From: an uncultured Chlamydiae bacterium
Lineage (GTDB): Bacteria; Chlamydiota; Chlamydiia; Chlamydiales; SM23-39
DNA: 8,343 nt
Direction of reading: 5' to 3'
Assembly: GCA_903864395.1 (NCBI GenBank)
Contig: CAIPFQ010000167.1
Coordinates: forward strand, 1 to 8,343
The notes below the pieces were generated by a model that was given only the letters and a program-made list of their open reading frames with translations, made no database searches and had not been told where the DNA came from. This document shows, in pieces, positions 1 to 7,007 of the stretch (its first letter is position 1; each line of letters opens with the position of its first letter). The position numbers and the translations under genes are program-made.

Positions 1-1
1 T

Positions 2-907
2 ATCTTAGAAGAAATAAAAATTCTTAGAGAGAGTCTCCCAGAACAAGTGAAATCTCATATCGAGCGCTTGGCTAATCCCATCTTCATGCCACGCAATGAA
101 GAAGAGGTTTTGCGCAATATCATGACCCTTTCTAGACAGCTTCGCTTCGTCAATGACGCACCGCAAGTGACGCTCTCTTTTGACGAACAGCGAGGCGACG
201 ATCTTTGTTTTACCATCGTCGTGGCTCGGATCGTCTTAGAAGGAGCTCCTTCATTGCCCGATCTTCTCGCAAAAAAGTCCTTCAAAGAAACCTCTCCCAT
301 GCGGTTTTTTTCCGATCGACTCCGGCGAGTCGGTCTTTTAAGACGCAAATATATCAAGGAGGCCACCGTTTTACGCGCTCTCGTCCCGCAACAGCTTTTT
401 CTCAGAGAAGACCATTCAATTGATTTTTACAAAGCGCGCGGGAGTGTATTCAACGCACTCTCAGAAATCATCGGAGAGCTGCGCGATTTCAACGGAGGCA
501 TGATTCTCAGACAGGGTGAGCATTTGAGTGCATTGAAAGCCTCTCTTGGAAAAACGTTTCAACATCAAAACATTCTCATCGAAAAGTTTTTTTATGCCTT
601 AATGCCCATGGAAATGCGCAGTACGCTAGAAACAGAACCACTAAAACAATTTTTTCTTCTTTTTCTTCAGGCAAGAAGAACAGAGGTGGCGCAGAAAAAA
701 CAAGAAATTAAAAGAGCCATGGCCATTCTTCCTCTTTTTGAAGGGGTTGCAAAAAAGAAGATCGCAGAACAGCTTCAATCTCTTCGCGTCCCTGCGCACC
801 AACTCGTCTCAGTGCAGCTCGATGACAATGAAACGAGTTTTATCGGAGCGATTCTTTTTAGCGAAGATCCCCTGTTACAGGTGCAGTTTCTTCAGCTTTT
901 TTCTTAA
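2..907 (+). CDS. Uncharacterised protein, 3' part (start outside window)
   Basis: I do not recognise this protein. The reading frame is open from base 2 to the TAA at 905-907, giving 301 visible codons. A GTG at 47 could start it, but no Shine-Dalgarno-like sequence lies close upstream and the 15 codons before it read as normal coding sequence, so the true start is probably left of the window. The product looks soluble: no signal peptide or membrane segment is visible. It has a basic stretch RRVGLLRRKY at about visible residues 108-117, a glycine pair in FNGGM near 163-167, and lysine/glutamine/glutamate-rich helical sequence near 225-262. It converges on rseP with 7 bases between stop codons. 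In Chlamydia trachomatis, from memory, an uncharacterised gene also sits between rseP and recF; homology to it is only inference from position. Confidence 0.85.
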   Translation: MLEEIKILRESLPEQVKSHIERLANPIFMPRNEEEVLRNIMTLSRQLRFVNDAPQVTLSFDEQRGDDLCFTIVVARIVLEGAPSLPDLLAKKSFKETSPMRFFSDRLRRVGLLRRKYIKEATVLRALVPQQLFLREDHSIDFYKARGSVFNALSEIIGELRDFNGGMILRQGEHLSALKASLGKTFQHQNILIEKFFYALMPMEMRSTLETEPLKQFFLLFLQARRTEVAQKKQEIKRAMAILPLFEGVAKKKIAEQLQSLRVPAHQLVSVQLDDNETSFIGAILFSEDPLLQVQFLQLFS

Positions 908-914
908 ACTCGAG

Positions 915-2819
915 TTAAAAAATCTTAAAAAGAAGGCGAATCACATCTTGATAGGTGATATAAATAAAGAAGAGGATCAACAACCCAACGAAAGGAATCG
1001 TAATTCTTTCCATGGTTTTTGGCGCTATGGGACGTCTTCTGACAATTTCCAAGAATGAAAATACAATGTGCCCCCCATCGAGAACTGGGATAGGGAGAAG
1101 ATTCACGATTCCAAGGTTTAGGCTAATTACCGCCATCCAAAAAAGAGCCTCTTTCACCCCGATCATCCAACTTTGATGAACCACCTGAATGATTCCAACA
1201 GGACCGCTCATATATTTCGGATTGAGATGTCCTGAAAAAAGTCCCCGCAAAGTACGCCAAGTGTCCTCGATCACAGTTTTAAATTCGACGAGCGGGTTTG
1301 GATTATAGGTCACTTCTCGATCCCTAAGGGGAATTCCTAGAGCAAGGCGCTTTTTCGCAGCTTCAAACTGCCTCATCGCCTCAGAGCGCTTCGAAGGATC
1401 TTTCATGGATTCAATTTGTTTTTTAACAGAGCTCATTTCATGAGATAGCAAAGAGCGCTGCTCTGGCGTCATAGGCAATTCATTTTTCGCTCTAGGCGTC
1501 ATGGGTGTTAATAAATGAAGACCTTCCCTAGGTTGAATTTCAGAGCTCATCCCTATCAACCCTACTAACTCTCTCAGAGAAGAAGGGCTAAAATCTTCAA
1601 AATGATCATTGACCTCTCTCCATTGAATCGGATTCACAAAAGAATGACCCCGCGCTACAATCATAAGAAAGCGTCTTTTTTGCAAAGCTTCTAGAAATTG
1701 ATGCGTCGTTTGAAAGGGAATGCCATCGAGAGAAAGGATGCGATCCCCCTCTTCCAAGGGGAGGGCAAATGAGCCTCCTTGGCCTAAGGCAAGAAGAAGT
1801 TTTTCTTCTTTCGGCTCAAGAAAATCAAGAGGGCTCTCCACCACGCCTTTCGGAGAGATAGTAAAGGGAATAAAATAAAGATCCTGAAGCTTCGCCTTTA
1901 GCTTTGCGTCATACTGCCAGTCGCCAATTTCAGCTTTTTCAGAGGGCGTCATCTTCAGCGTATTTAATTGAACGCGAGGCACTTTCGCAGAAAATATCGA
2001 ATCCCCCCTTTGTACAGTGAGAAGGACCGCCGAACCATTCATTAGAGCACTGAGCTGCTGCACAGAAAAAATCCGCTCCCCATCCGCCCAAATGATCCGA
2101 TCGCCTGAGGTCATGCCACTAGTAGCGGCGGGCGTCCCTGCAGTGGCAAAAGAACTTTTTTCATCGTAAATCAGATAAGAGGCGGGTAATATAGGAAGAG
2201 CTCCTTCTATTTTCAAAGGATAAGAAAATGAGGTTTTAGATCCCGTCTTCGCATCGACTTTAAATCCATCGATCTGAATCGTCTCTTTCCCTTCAATAAG
2301 AGAGGCAATCAAAAGATCTTTAAACCCCTGAAACGGCTTTCCTTCACACTGTTCGATCACATCGCCTGGACGAAGACCTAATTGATAAAGAGACGACTGA
2401 GGATCTACCCAGCCAATGCGATGTGTAAAATCAGAAGAGGGTTTTAAGCGCCCCCCAACCACCCATACAGCGGTGAAAGCCAATAAAGAAAACATAATAT
2501 TGACAAATGGGCCTGCGATAGCGACTTTGATCCGCTGCCAAGGAGTCTTTCCATAAAACCCATCAGAGACTTTCTCAGGCTCTTTATTGCCCTCGCGCTG
2601 CATTCCAGCAATGCGCACATAGCCCCCAAAAGGGAGACAGCAAATCATCCATTTGACACCCCGATGCGTCCAAGTATACAGAGGTTTTCCCATGCCAACG
2701 GAAAAAGCCTCAACGCGCATCCCTTCCCTTCTTGCCACCCAAAAATGACCGAGCTCATGGATAAACACAAGAAATCCCAATCCAAAAATTGCAAGTAAGA
2801 TATAAAAAAAGCTTTCCAT
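915..2819 (-). CDS. rseP: RseP-type site-2 intramembrane zinc metalloprotease (PDZ-containing)
   Basis: This is an M50 site-2 protease that cuts transmembrane segments within the inner membrane. The first membrane helix carries the zinc site HELGH at residues 21-25, with E22 the expected catalytic base. The second S2P motif AGPFVN is at 102-107, and the third zinc ligand is D581 in NLLPIPVLDGGH (573-584). Between them lie PDZ-like segments near 138-163, 226-251 and 351-369, then a charged, helix-prone stretch near 440-500. At 634 residues it is far longer than E. coli RseP (about 450), but close to the roughly 620 residues I recall for the chlamydial protein. The ATG at 2819 follows a weak GGGA ribosome site and lies 18 bases after the dxr stop, so it is the last gene of the operon. 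Its substrate is unknown; an anti-sigma-factor role like that in E. coli cannot be assumed. Confidence 0.95.
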   Translation of the reverse strand: MESFFYILLAIFGLGFLVFIHELGHFWVARREGMRVEAFSVGMGKPLYTWTHRGVKWMICCLPFGGYVRIAGMQREGNKEPEKVSDGFYGKTPWQRIKVAIAGPFVNIMFSLLAFTAVWVVGGRLKPSSDFTHRIGWVDPQSSLYQLGLRPGDVIEQCEGKPFQGFKDLLIASLIEGKETIQIDGFKVDAKTGSKTSFSYPLKIEGALPILPASYLIYDEKSSFATAGTPAATSGMTSGDRIIWADGERIFSVQQLSALMNGSAVLLTVQRGDSIFSAKVPRVQLNTLKMTPSEKAEIGDWQYDAKLKAKLQDLYFIPFTISPKGVVESPLDFLEPKEEKLLLALGQGGSFALPLEEGDRILSLDGIPFQTTHQFLEALQKRRFLMIVARGHSFVNPIQWREVNDHFEDFSPSSLRELVGLIGMSSEIQPREGLHLLTPMTPRAKNELPMTPEQRSLLSHEMSSVKKQIESMKDPSKRSEAMRQFEAAKKRLALGIPLRDREVTYNPNPLVEFKTVIEDTWRTLRGLFSGHLNPKYMSGPVGIIQVVHQSWMIGVKEALFWMAVISLNLGIVNLLPIPVLDGGHIVFSFLEIVRRRPIAPKTMERITIPFVGLLILFFIYITYQDVIRLLFKIF

Positions 2820-2837
2820 TCTATCCCATCTCTATGT

Positions 2838-3977
2838 CTAAGCAAAAGCCGCTAAATCCCTGGCTCTTTGATCCACTGAAAGAATCGCATCCAAGGCTAA
2901 CACATTTTCTGGCTGATGGGAAGAGATTAATTTGTCTAATTTTTCCCCAATCGCGACCCAAGAAATTTTTCCCTGAAGAAATCTTTCCACAAGAACTTCA
3001 TTTGCGGCATTCAAAAAACAGGGATAGCTTTTTCCAGCTCTTAGAGCATGAAGAGAAATGTTTAGGCAGGGAAAGCGCACTGGATCGTGAGGATAAAAAG
3101 TGAGGGTGCCATGTTTCAAAAAATTATACGGAGCGGATGGGCCTGGAAGCCTTTTAGGGAATGTGAGCGCATATTGGATTGGGAGCGCCATGTCGGGCTC
3201 TGCGAGTTGAGCCAATACAGAGCCATCGACAAATTCAACACAGCTATGCACTAGGCTTTGGGGGTGGATCACAGCCTCAATGCGCTCCGGCTCGATATCA
3301 AATAAAAAGCGCGCCTCGATCATTTCCAGCCCTTTATTCATTAACGTGCTGCAATCGACTGTAATTTTTGCTCCCATTTGCCAATTGGGGTGGGACTGGG
3401 CCTCTTGAGCGCTTACTTGCTGCAGCTCTTCTAAGCTTTTATCGCGAAAGGCTCCCCCAGAGGCGGTTAAAATCAAGCGGCGCACAGCCTTTTTATCTTG
3501 TCCTTGGAGGCACTGGTGGATTGCGCAATGTTCGCTATCGACGGGTAAAAGATCGACCCCTTTTTGTGTGCAAAGGGCGCGAATCCACTCTCCTGCGCAA
3601 ACCAAAATTTCTTTATTAGCAATCCCGATTTGTTTTCTTGCTTCAATGGCAGCCACTGCGGGTAAAAGACCCACGCTTCCCGTCATTGCAAGAAGCACAA
3701 AATCAGCCTCGCTCAGGGATGCCACCGCTTGCAGCCCTTCCATTCCACCCAAAACGGGAATGTGGGGCATCCGTTTTTGCAACAAAAGAGCTTTTTCCTT
3801 GTCAAATACAGCCACAAGCTTTGGAGAAAACTCGAGAGCTTGATCGTAGAGGAGATCAATATTCGATTTAGCCGCGAGAGCGACCACTTCAAGCGTATCG
3901 GGGAGATGACGGACAACCCGAAGAGTTGAGTTTCCAACGGATCCAGTACTGCCTAAGAGAGAGATTTTTTTGCGCAT
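2838..3977 (-). CDS. dxr: 1-deoxy-D-xylulose 5-phosphate reductoisomerase
   Basis: Dxr (IspC) converts 1-deoxy-D-xylulose 5-phosphate to 2-C-methyl-D-erythritol 4-phosphate with NADPH and a divalent metal. It is cytosolic and is the committed step of the MEP isoprenoid pathway. With the start chosen here (379 aa) the NADPH loop GSTGSVG is at residues 9-15 and NKE at 121-123. The metal ligands are D147 and E149 in LPVDSEH and E218 in NKGLEMIEA. ASGGAFR is at 172-178, the substrate-loop HPNW at 196-199, and a GEPDM-like AEPDM follows. All known catalytic residues are present, so it should be active and probably fosmidomycin-sensitive if the drug enters. An in-frame GTG at 4004 would add nine residues. 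The ATG at 3977 is preferred because AAAGGAG stands 8 bases upstream and the protein then begins directly at the NADPH fold. It overlaps the end of ytgD by 25 bases. Confidence 0.97.
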   Translation of the reverse strand: MRKKISLLGSTGSVGNSTLRVVRHLPDTLEVVALAAKSNIDLLYDQALEFSPKLVAVFDKEKALLLQKRMPHIPVLGGMEGLQAVASLSEADFVLLAMTGSVGLLPAVAAIEARKQIGIANKEILVCAGEWIRALCTQKGVDLLPVDSEHCAIHQCLQGQDKKAVRRLILTASGGAFRDKSLEELQQVSAQEAQSHPNWQMGAKITVDCSTLMNKGLEMIEARFLFDIEPERIEAVIHPQSLVHSCVEFVDGSVLAQLAEPDMALPIQYALTFPKRLPGPSAPYNFLKHGTLTFYPHDPVRFPCLNISLHALRAGKSYPCFLNAANEVLVERFLQGKISWVAIGEKLDKLISSHQPENVLALDAILSVDQRARDLAAFA

Positions 3978-4921
3978 GAAGACCGCTCCTTTATAAGGTT
4001 CCACATCTTCTTAAATATAACAGCCATTGGATAAAAAAGCCCAATCACACAGACAACAAGCCCTCCCGTAGAGAGAGGGAGTCCATAAACGCTAAGAATA
4101 TGACGGGAGAGGGCGACTCCGACCCAAGAAGCAAGAATCCCCAGAGCGGGCGACCAACAAAGCAAAGCGCGCAATTTACAGCTAAAAAGGCGCGCCGTAA
4201 GGTACGGCCCTGTTAGGAAAGCTAACACAAGAAGCACACCCACCGCGCGAAAAGCCCCCACGCAAACAATTGCTGTTAAAATCAATAGCAAGAAACGAAA
4301 AACACCTGAACGGATTCCAAGCGTAGACGCATAGCTTGCGTCAAGGCTCGAAACCTGAAATTGTCGATAAAAAAGACAAATGACCGTGAGATTCAAACCG
4401 GCAAGCCAGGCAGAGAAGGAAAGGTCTGAAGAGCTCAGCGCGTCCACATTGCCCATAATCGCCTCAGCGCCTAAATGCACATCTCGAGTGAAAAGAGTCA
4501 CCAATAAAACACCAAGAGCAAAAAGTGTAGAAAACACAAACCCCACGCTTGCATCCGTCTGCAAACGAAAAAAACGAACCATGCCCTCCGTCAAGACCGC
4601 TGTGAAAATCGCCGCAGCCAGAGAGCCTAAAAGAAGGGTAGAAAGAGAAAACATGCCCCCCCCCAACAAGCGGGAGGTCAACAGAAATGCCAAAACAATC
4701 CCCAGAAGAATTGTGTGAGATAAAGAGTTTGCGAACATTGTCATCCGCTTCAACACAAGAAAAGGGCCAATCAAACCGCAAGAAACCGCAATCAAAGACA
4801 AAACTCCGATCTGCACCTCATCGGCGTCCATTGACAAAGAAGACCCTAGAAGCGCATGAAAAATTCTTCCCCCTAAAACTTGAAAGAACGCAAAGAAATC
4901 AACCCCCCAATAAGGACTCAT
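3953..4921 (-). CDS. ytgD: Iron/manganese ABC transporter permease YtgD
   Basis: This is an integral inner-membrane subunit of the ABC-3 (zinc/manganese/iron chelate) family, expected to pair with the permease half of YtgCR to form the metal channel. It has 322 residues and about eight hydrophobic segments, near 38-58, 68-83, 93-112, 124-143, 170-186, 207-243, 254-272 and 285-305. Family signatures are LKRMTMFANSLSHT (57-70) and GVLLVLAFLTGPYLTARLFS (228-247). The ATG at 4921 overlaps the ytgCR stop as ATGA and is preceded by GAGGG seven bases upstream. Unlike YtgCR it has only a short basic tail and no repressor domain. Codons for residues 86-89 contain a run of nine G on the coding strand (4656-4664), a possible slippage site. 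The 3' end overlaps dxr by 25 bases. Confidence 0.95.
   Translation of the reverse strand: MSPYWGVDFFAFFQVLGGRIFHALLGSSLSMDADEVQIGVLSLIAVSCGLIGPFLVLKRMTMFANSLSHTILLGIVLAFLLTSRLLGGGMFSLSTLLLGSLAAAIFTAVLTEGMVRFFRLQTDASVGFVFSTLFALGVLLVTLFTRDVHLGAEAIMGNVDALSSSDLSFSAWLAGLNLTVICLFYRQFQVSSLDASYASTLGIRSGVFRFLLLILTAIVCVGAFRAVGVLLVLAFLTGPYLTARLFSCKLRALLCWSPALGILASWVGVALSRHILSVYGLPLSTGGLVVCVIGLFYPMAVIFKKMWNLIKERSSCAKKSLS
3986..3992 (-). promoter_or_regulatory. Shine-Dalgarno site that fixes the dxr start
   Basis: Read on the minus strand this is AAAGGAG, the strongest Shine-Dalgarno match in the operon, 8 bases before the ATG at 3977. It lies inside the last codons of ytgD and inside the coding region of the longer GTG-started dxr frame. 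It therefore argues for the ATG start and for independent ribosome entry on dxr rather than purely coupled translation. Confidence 0.8.
4656..4664. repeat. Nine-base C/G homopolymer inside ytgD
   Basis: Nine consecutive C on the plus strand, read as nine G in the ytgD coding strand, encode the end of LeuLeu and GlyGlyGly (residues 86-89). It is the longest G/C homopolymer in the window. Adding or losing one base would truncate the permease after about a quarter of its length. Tracts like this mediate phase variation in some chlamydial pmp genes; function here is unproven. Confidence 0.6.
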
Positions 4922-6240
4922 AAAGACACCCTCTCAGGAATCGGTTGGAAGTGTGGATCCACCTTGGGATCATCCAGCAGCCGCGTCAGAATTTTTTCAA
5001 TCTCTGGCGTTAAAATATGTTCCATTTCTTCTGCTGTTGGATGAATTTTATCTTGAGAAATTCCCAGCTCGCTGACGAGATAAAGTTCCCAAAGACGATG
5101 CACCCGCACAATAGAAGAAGCTTTTCTCTTTCCATCTGCGCTCAAAACATATCTTCCCTCTTTTTTCTCCACCCAACCTTCCCGAATAAGCCGTAAAACA
5201 CAAAAAAAGAGACTCATAAAAAAAATCGGATGGGCTCCTTTAAGCTCCCTGAAAGAAACGGGAATCCCTTTTTTCCACATCGATTTCAATATATTTTCGC
5301 TCACGCATCGAAAACGAAATTTTGAGGCCCTTCGCATACAGGAAATACACCCCTTCTTAGGAGAAAAAAGAAGAGCCAAAAGCGCTATAGCGGCACTCGA
5401 AAGGATGATCATGGGGCCTGTCGGGATCGCAAGCCTTACCCCCTCCCTAGAAAGAGCCATCGTTCCCTCGACAGATAAAATGTTGCCGATGAGACCACTG
5501 AGACCGCCAAAAAGAGCGGCAAGGCAAAAAAGAATTTTTAAACGATCTGTGAATTGACGCGCAGCGATCGCAGGCGCGATCGCCATGCCAGACATCAAAA
5601 CAATCCCTACGCTTCGAATCCCTAAAATAAGGACGAGGAGGATGAGCCATGAGATAACTCTTTCAATCCAAACAGGAGAGAGTCCTGATGTTTTCGCATA
5701 ATCCGCATCGAAAAGAACCACTTGCAGGGGGCGAAACACTAAACAAAGGCAAGAGACAATGAGCCCCGTTAAAATGGCGTAAAGAAGAATATGAATATCG
5801 GACATCGTTGCGGCTTGTCCAAATAAAAGTGTCTGAAGATGAGAGCGCCAAGAGGGAAGCGTATGCTGCATGGCACTTGCCGCCACGGTGCCTGCGCCAA
5901 AAAAAACAGCTAAAATAAAGCAGAGCGCTGCGTCAGAGCGCACTTTGCCCCGAGTCTCCATCCACTCAATCGCCTTTAATCCCAGAAAAGAACTGCAAAA
6001 AGCTCCTATTAAAATGGCGATGAGTGCGCTTTCATACCCCTGAGGGAACAAGAAGGCAAAAATACTCACCCCAATAATAATTCCTGGATAAGAGGCGTGG
6101 GAGAGTGTCTCGCTTAATAAGCAGCGTCGTTTCAGCAATAAAATCACCCCAACGAGCGAAGAGGCCACGCACATGAGAAAAGTACCCCAGGTAGGACCTC
6201 GCAACACAGGATCGGTAAAATAATCAAAAAAACCACTCAC
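4918..6240 (-). CDS. ytgC: Fused ABC-3 metal permease and DtxR-type metal repressor (YtgC-YtgR)
   Basis: A two-part protein of 440 residues. Residues 1-293 are an ABC-3 permease with about eight membrane segments, the early signature LKRRCLLSETLSHASYPG (36-53) and the late signature GIVLMSGMAIAPAIAARQFT (212-231). Residues 305-440 are a DtxR/MntR-type repressor: winged helix at about 313-367, then a metal and dimer domain with HRLWE (381-385), H400, AEEMEH (403-408) and the tail PHFQPIP (429-435) typical of the family. There is no C-terminal SH3-like domain. In C. trachomatis the same fusion is processed to release an iron-dependent repressor, YtgR, that controls ytg and trp genes; transfer of that role here is inference. 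The start is GTG at 6240, overlapping the ytgB stop as GTGA, with AGGA a few bases upstream. The linker at 292-312 is basic and contains three cysteines. Confidence 0.95.
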   Translation of the reverse strand: MSGFFDYFTDPVLRGPTWGTFLMCVASSLVGVILLLKRRCLLSETLSHASYPGIIIGVSIFAFLFPQGYESALIAILIGAFCSSFLGLKAIEWMETRGKVRSDAALCFILAVFFGAGTVAASAMQHTLPSWRSHLQTLLFGQAATMSDIHILLYAILTGLIVSCLCLVFRPLQVVLFDADYAKTSGLSPVWIERVISWLILLVLILGIRSVGIVLMSGMAIAPAIAARQFTDRLKILFCLAALFGGLSGLIGNILSVEGTMALSREGVRLAIPTGPMIILSSAAIALLALLFSPKKGCISCMRRASKFRFRCVSENILKSMWKKGIPVSFRELKGAHPIFFMSLFFCVLRLIREGWVEKKEGRYVLSADGKRKASSIVRVHRLWELYLVSELGISQDKIHPTAEEMEHILTPEIEKILTRLLDDPKVDPHFQPIPERVSL

Positions 6241-7007
6241 AGGATTCCTGTTCGATTTTTCATTAAAGAAAAGGCTGCCTCATCAAACAGGGATTGGTTT
6301 TTAGAAAATGTTCGACTCAAGTTCTCTCGATGAAAGACATCTTTCATAGGACCGCACGCGATGAGACGAGTATTGACGAGCATAGCCCAGTCAAAATATT
6401 CTTCCACCGTCATAAGATCGTGATGGATCACAAGGATCGTCTTTCCCTGCTGTTTTTGCGCTTGAAGCAGCCCGATAATCACTTTTTCTGTCGCCATATC
6501 GACTCCTGCGAAAGGCTCATCCAAAAGCAAGAGGTCCGCTTCCTGAACAAGAGCGCGCGCAATAAAAAGCCTCTGCTGCTGCCCCCCAGACAGTTCGCTG
6601 ATTTGGCGTTTTGCAAACATCGCCATGCCTACAAGGTCAAGGGCATGGGAGGCCGCTTCTCTATCCGCGCTCCGAATTCTGCCGAAAAGCCCCACTTTTC
6701 CATACCTTCCCATCAAAACAACCTCTTCGACTGTGATAGGAAAGTCCCAATCAATCGACTCTCTCTGAGGGACATAAGCAATTTTTTTTTGGACAGAATG
6801 AAAAGGGCACCCGAACACACTCACGGTTCCAGATAAGGGACGAATAAGTCCAAGCGCCGTTTTAAAAAGAGTGCTTTTTCCAGCCCCATTGGGCCCTAAA
6901 ACCCCAACGATCACCCCTTTAGGAATTTGAAAACAGACATCCCATAGCACCGTAGTTTTTCCATAACTTACATGCAAAGAATCTACACTCAGTGCGAAAT
7001 TCATCAT
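6237..7007 (-). CDS. ytgB: Iron/manganese ABC transporter ATP-binding protein YtgB
   Basis: This is the cytoplasmic ATPase that drives metal import through YtgC/YtgD. With the ATG at 7007 it has 256 residues. The P-loop GPNGAGKST is at 38-46, the Q-loop glutamine is in YVPQRE near 79-84, the ABC signature LSGGQQQR is at 139-146, Walker B LLLLDEP at 159-165, and the H-loop histidine in VIHHDL at about 195-196. All nucleotide-binding motifs are intact. The start could be TTG 7010, ATG 7007 or ATG 7004; AGAGGG lies 6 bases before the ATG at 7007, which shares one base with the ytgA stop (TGATG), giving translational coupling. A run of nine A on the coding strand falls in the codons for QKKI (plus-strand T run 6782-6790). 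Confidence 0.96.
   Translation of the reverse strand: MMNFALSVDSLHVSYGKTTVLWDVCFQIPKGVIVGVLGPNGAGKSTLFKTALGLIRPLSGTVSVFGCPFHSVQKKIAYVPQRESIDWDFPITVEEVVLMGRYGKVGLFGRIRSADREAASHALDLVGMAMFAKRQISELSGGQQQRLFIARALVQEADLLLLDEPFAGVDMATEKVIIGLLQAQKQQGKTILVIHHDLMTVEEYFDWAMLVNTRLIACGPMKDVFHRENLSRTFSKNQSLFDEAAFSLMKNRTGIL

Noticed and set aside
399..413. TTCTC-A-GAGAA dyad resembling the intergenic palindrome
   Set aside because: Shorter, inside coding sequence, and explained by ordinary codons; treated as background that lowers confidence in the operator call.
47..907. GTG at 47 as the true start of the left-hand gene
   Set aside because: No nearby Shine-Dalgarno site, and the frame is open and coding-like up to the left edge.
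897..922. AT-rich imperfect inverted repeat centred on CTCGAG between the convergent stop codons, considered as a bidirectional terminator
   Set aside because: The usable stem is short and AT-rich, the centre leaves almost no loop, and no clean U run follows the stem on either strand.
2838..4004. Longer dxr form starting at GTG 4004
   Set aside because: AAAGGAG at 3986-3992 lies inside this extension at the ideal distance from ATG 3977, and Dxr proteins normally begin right at the NADPH fold.
4380..4718. Plus-strand 112-codon frame opposite ytgD
   Set aside because: Lies entirely antisense to a clear permease gene, with a Lys/Arg/Thr-rich composition typical of the complement of hydrophobic codons.
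6294..6836. Plus-strand 180-codon frame opposite ytgB
   Set aside because: Antisense shadow of intact ABC ATPase motifs; no recognisable domain or ribosome site.
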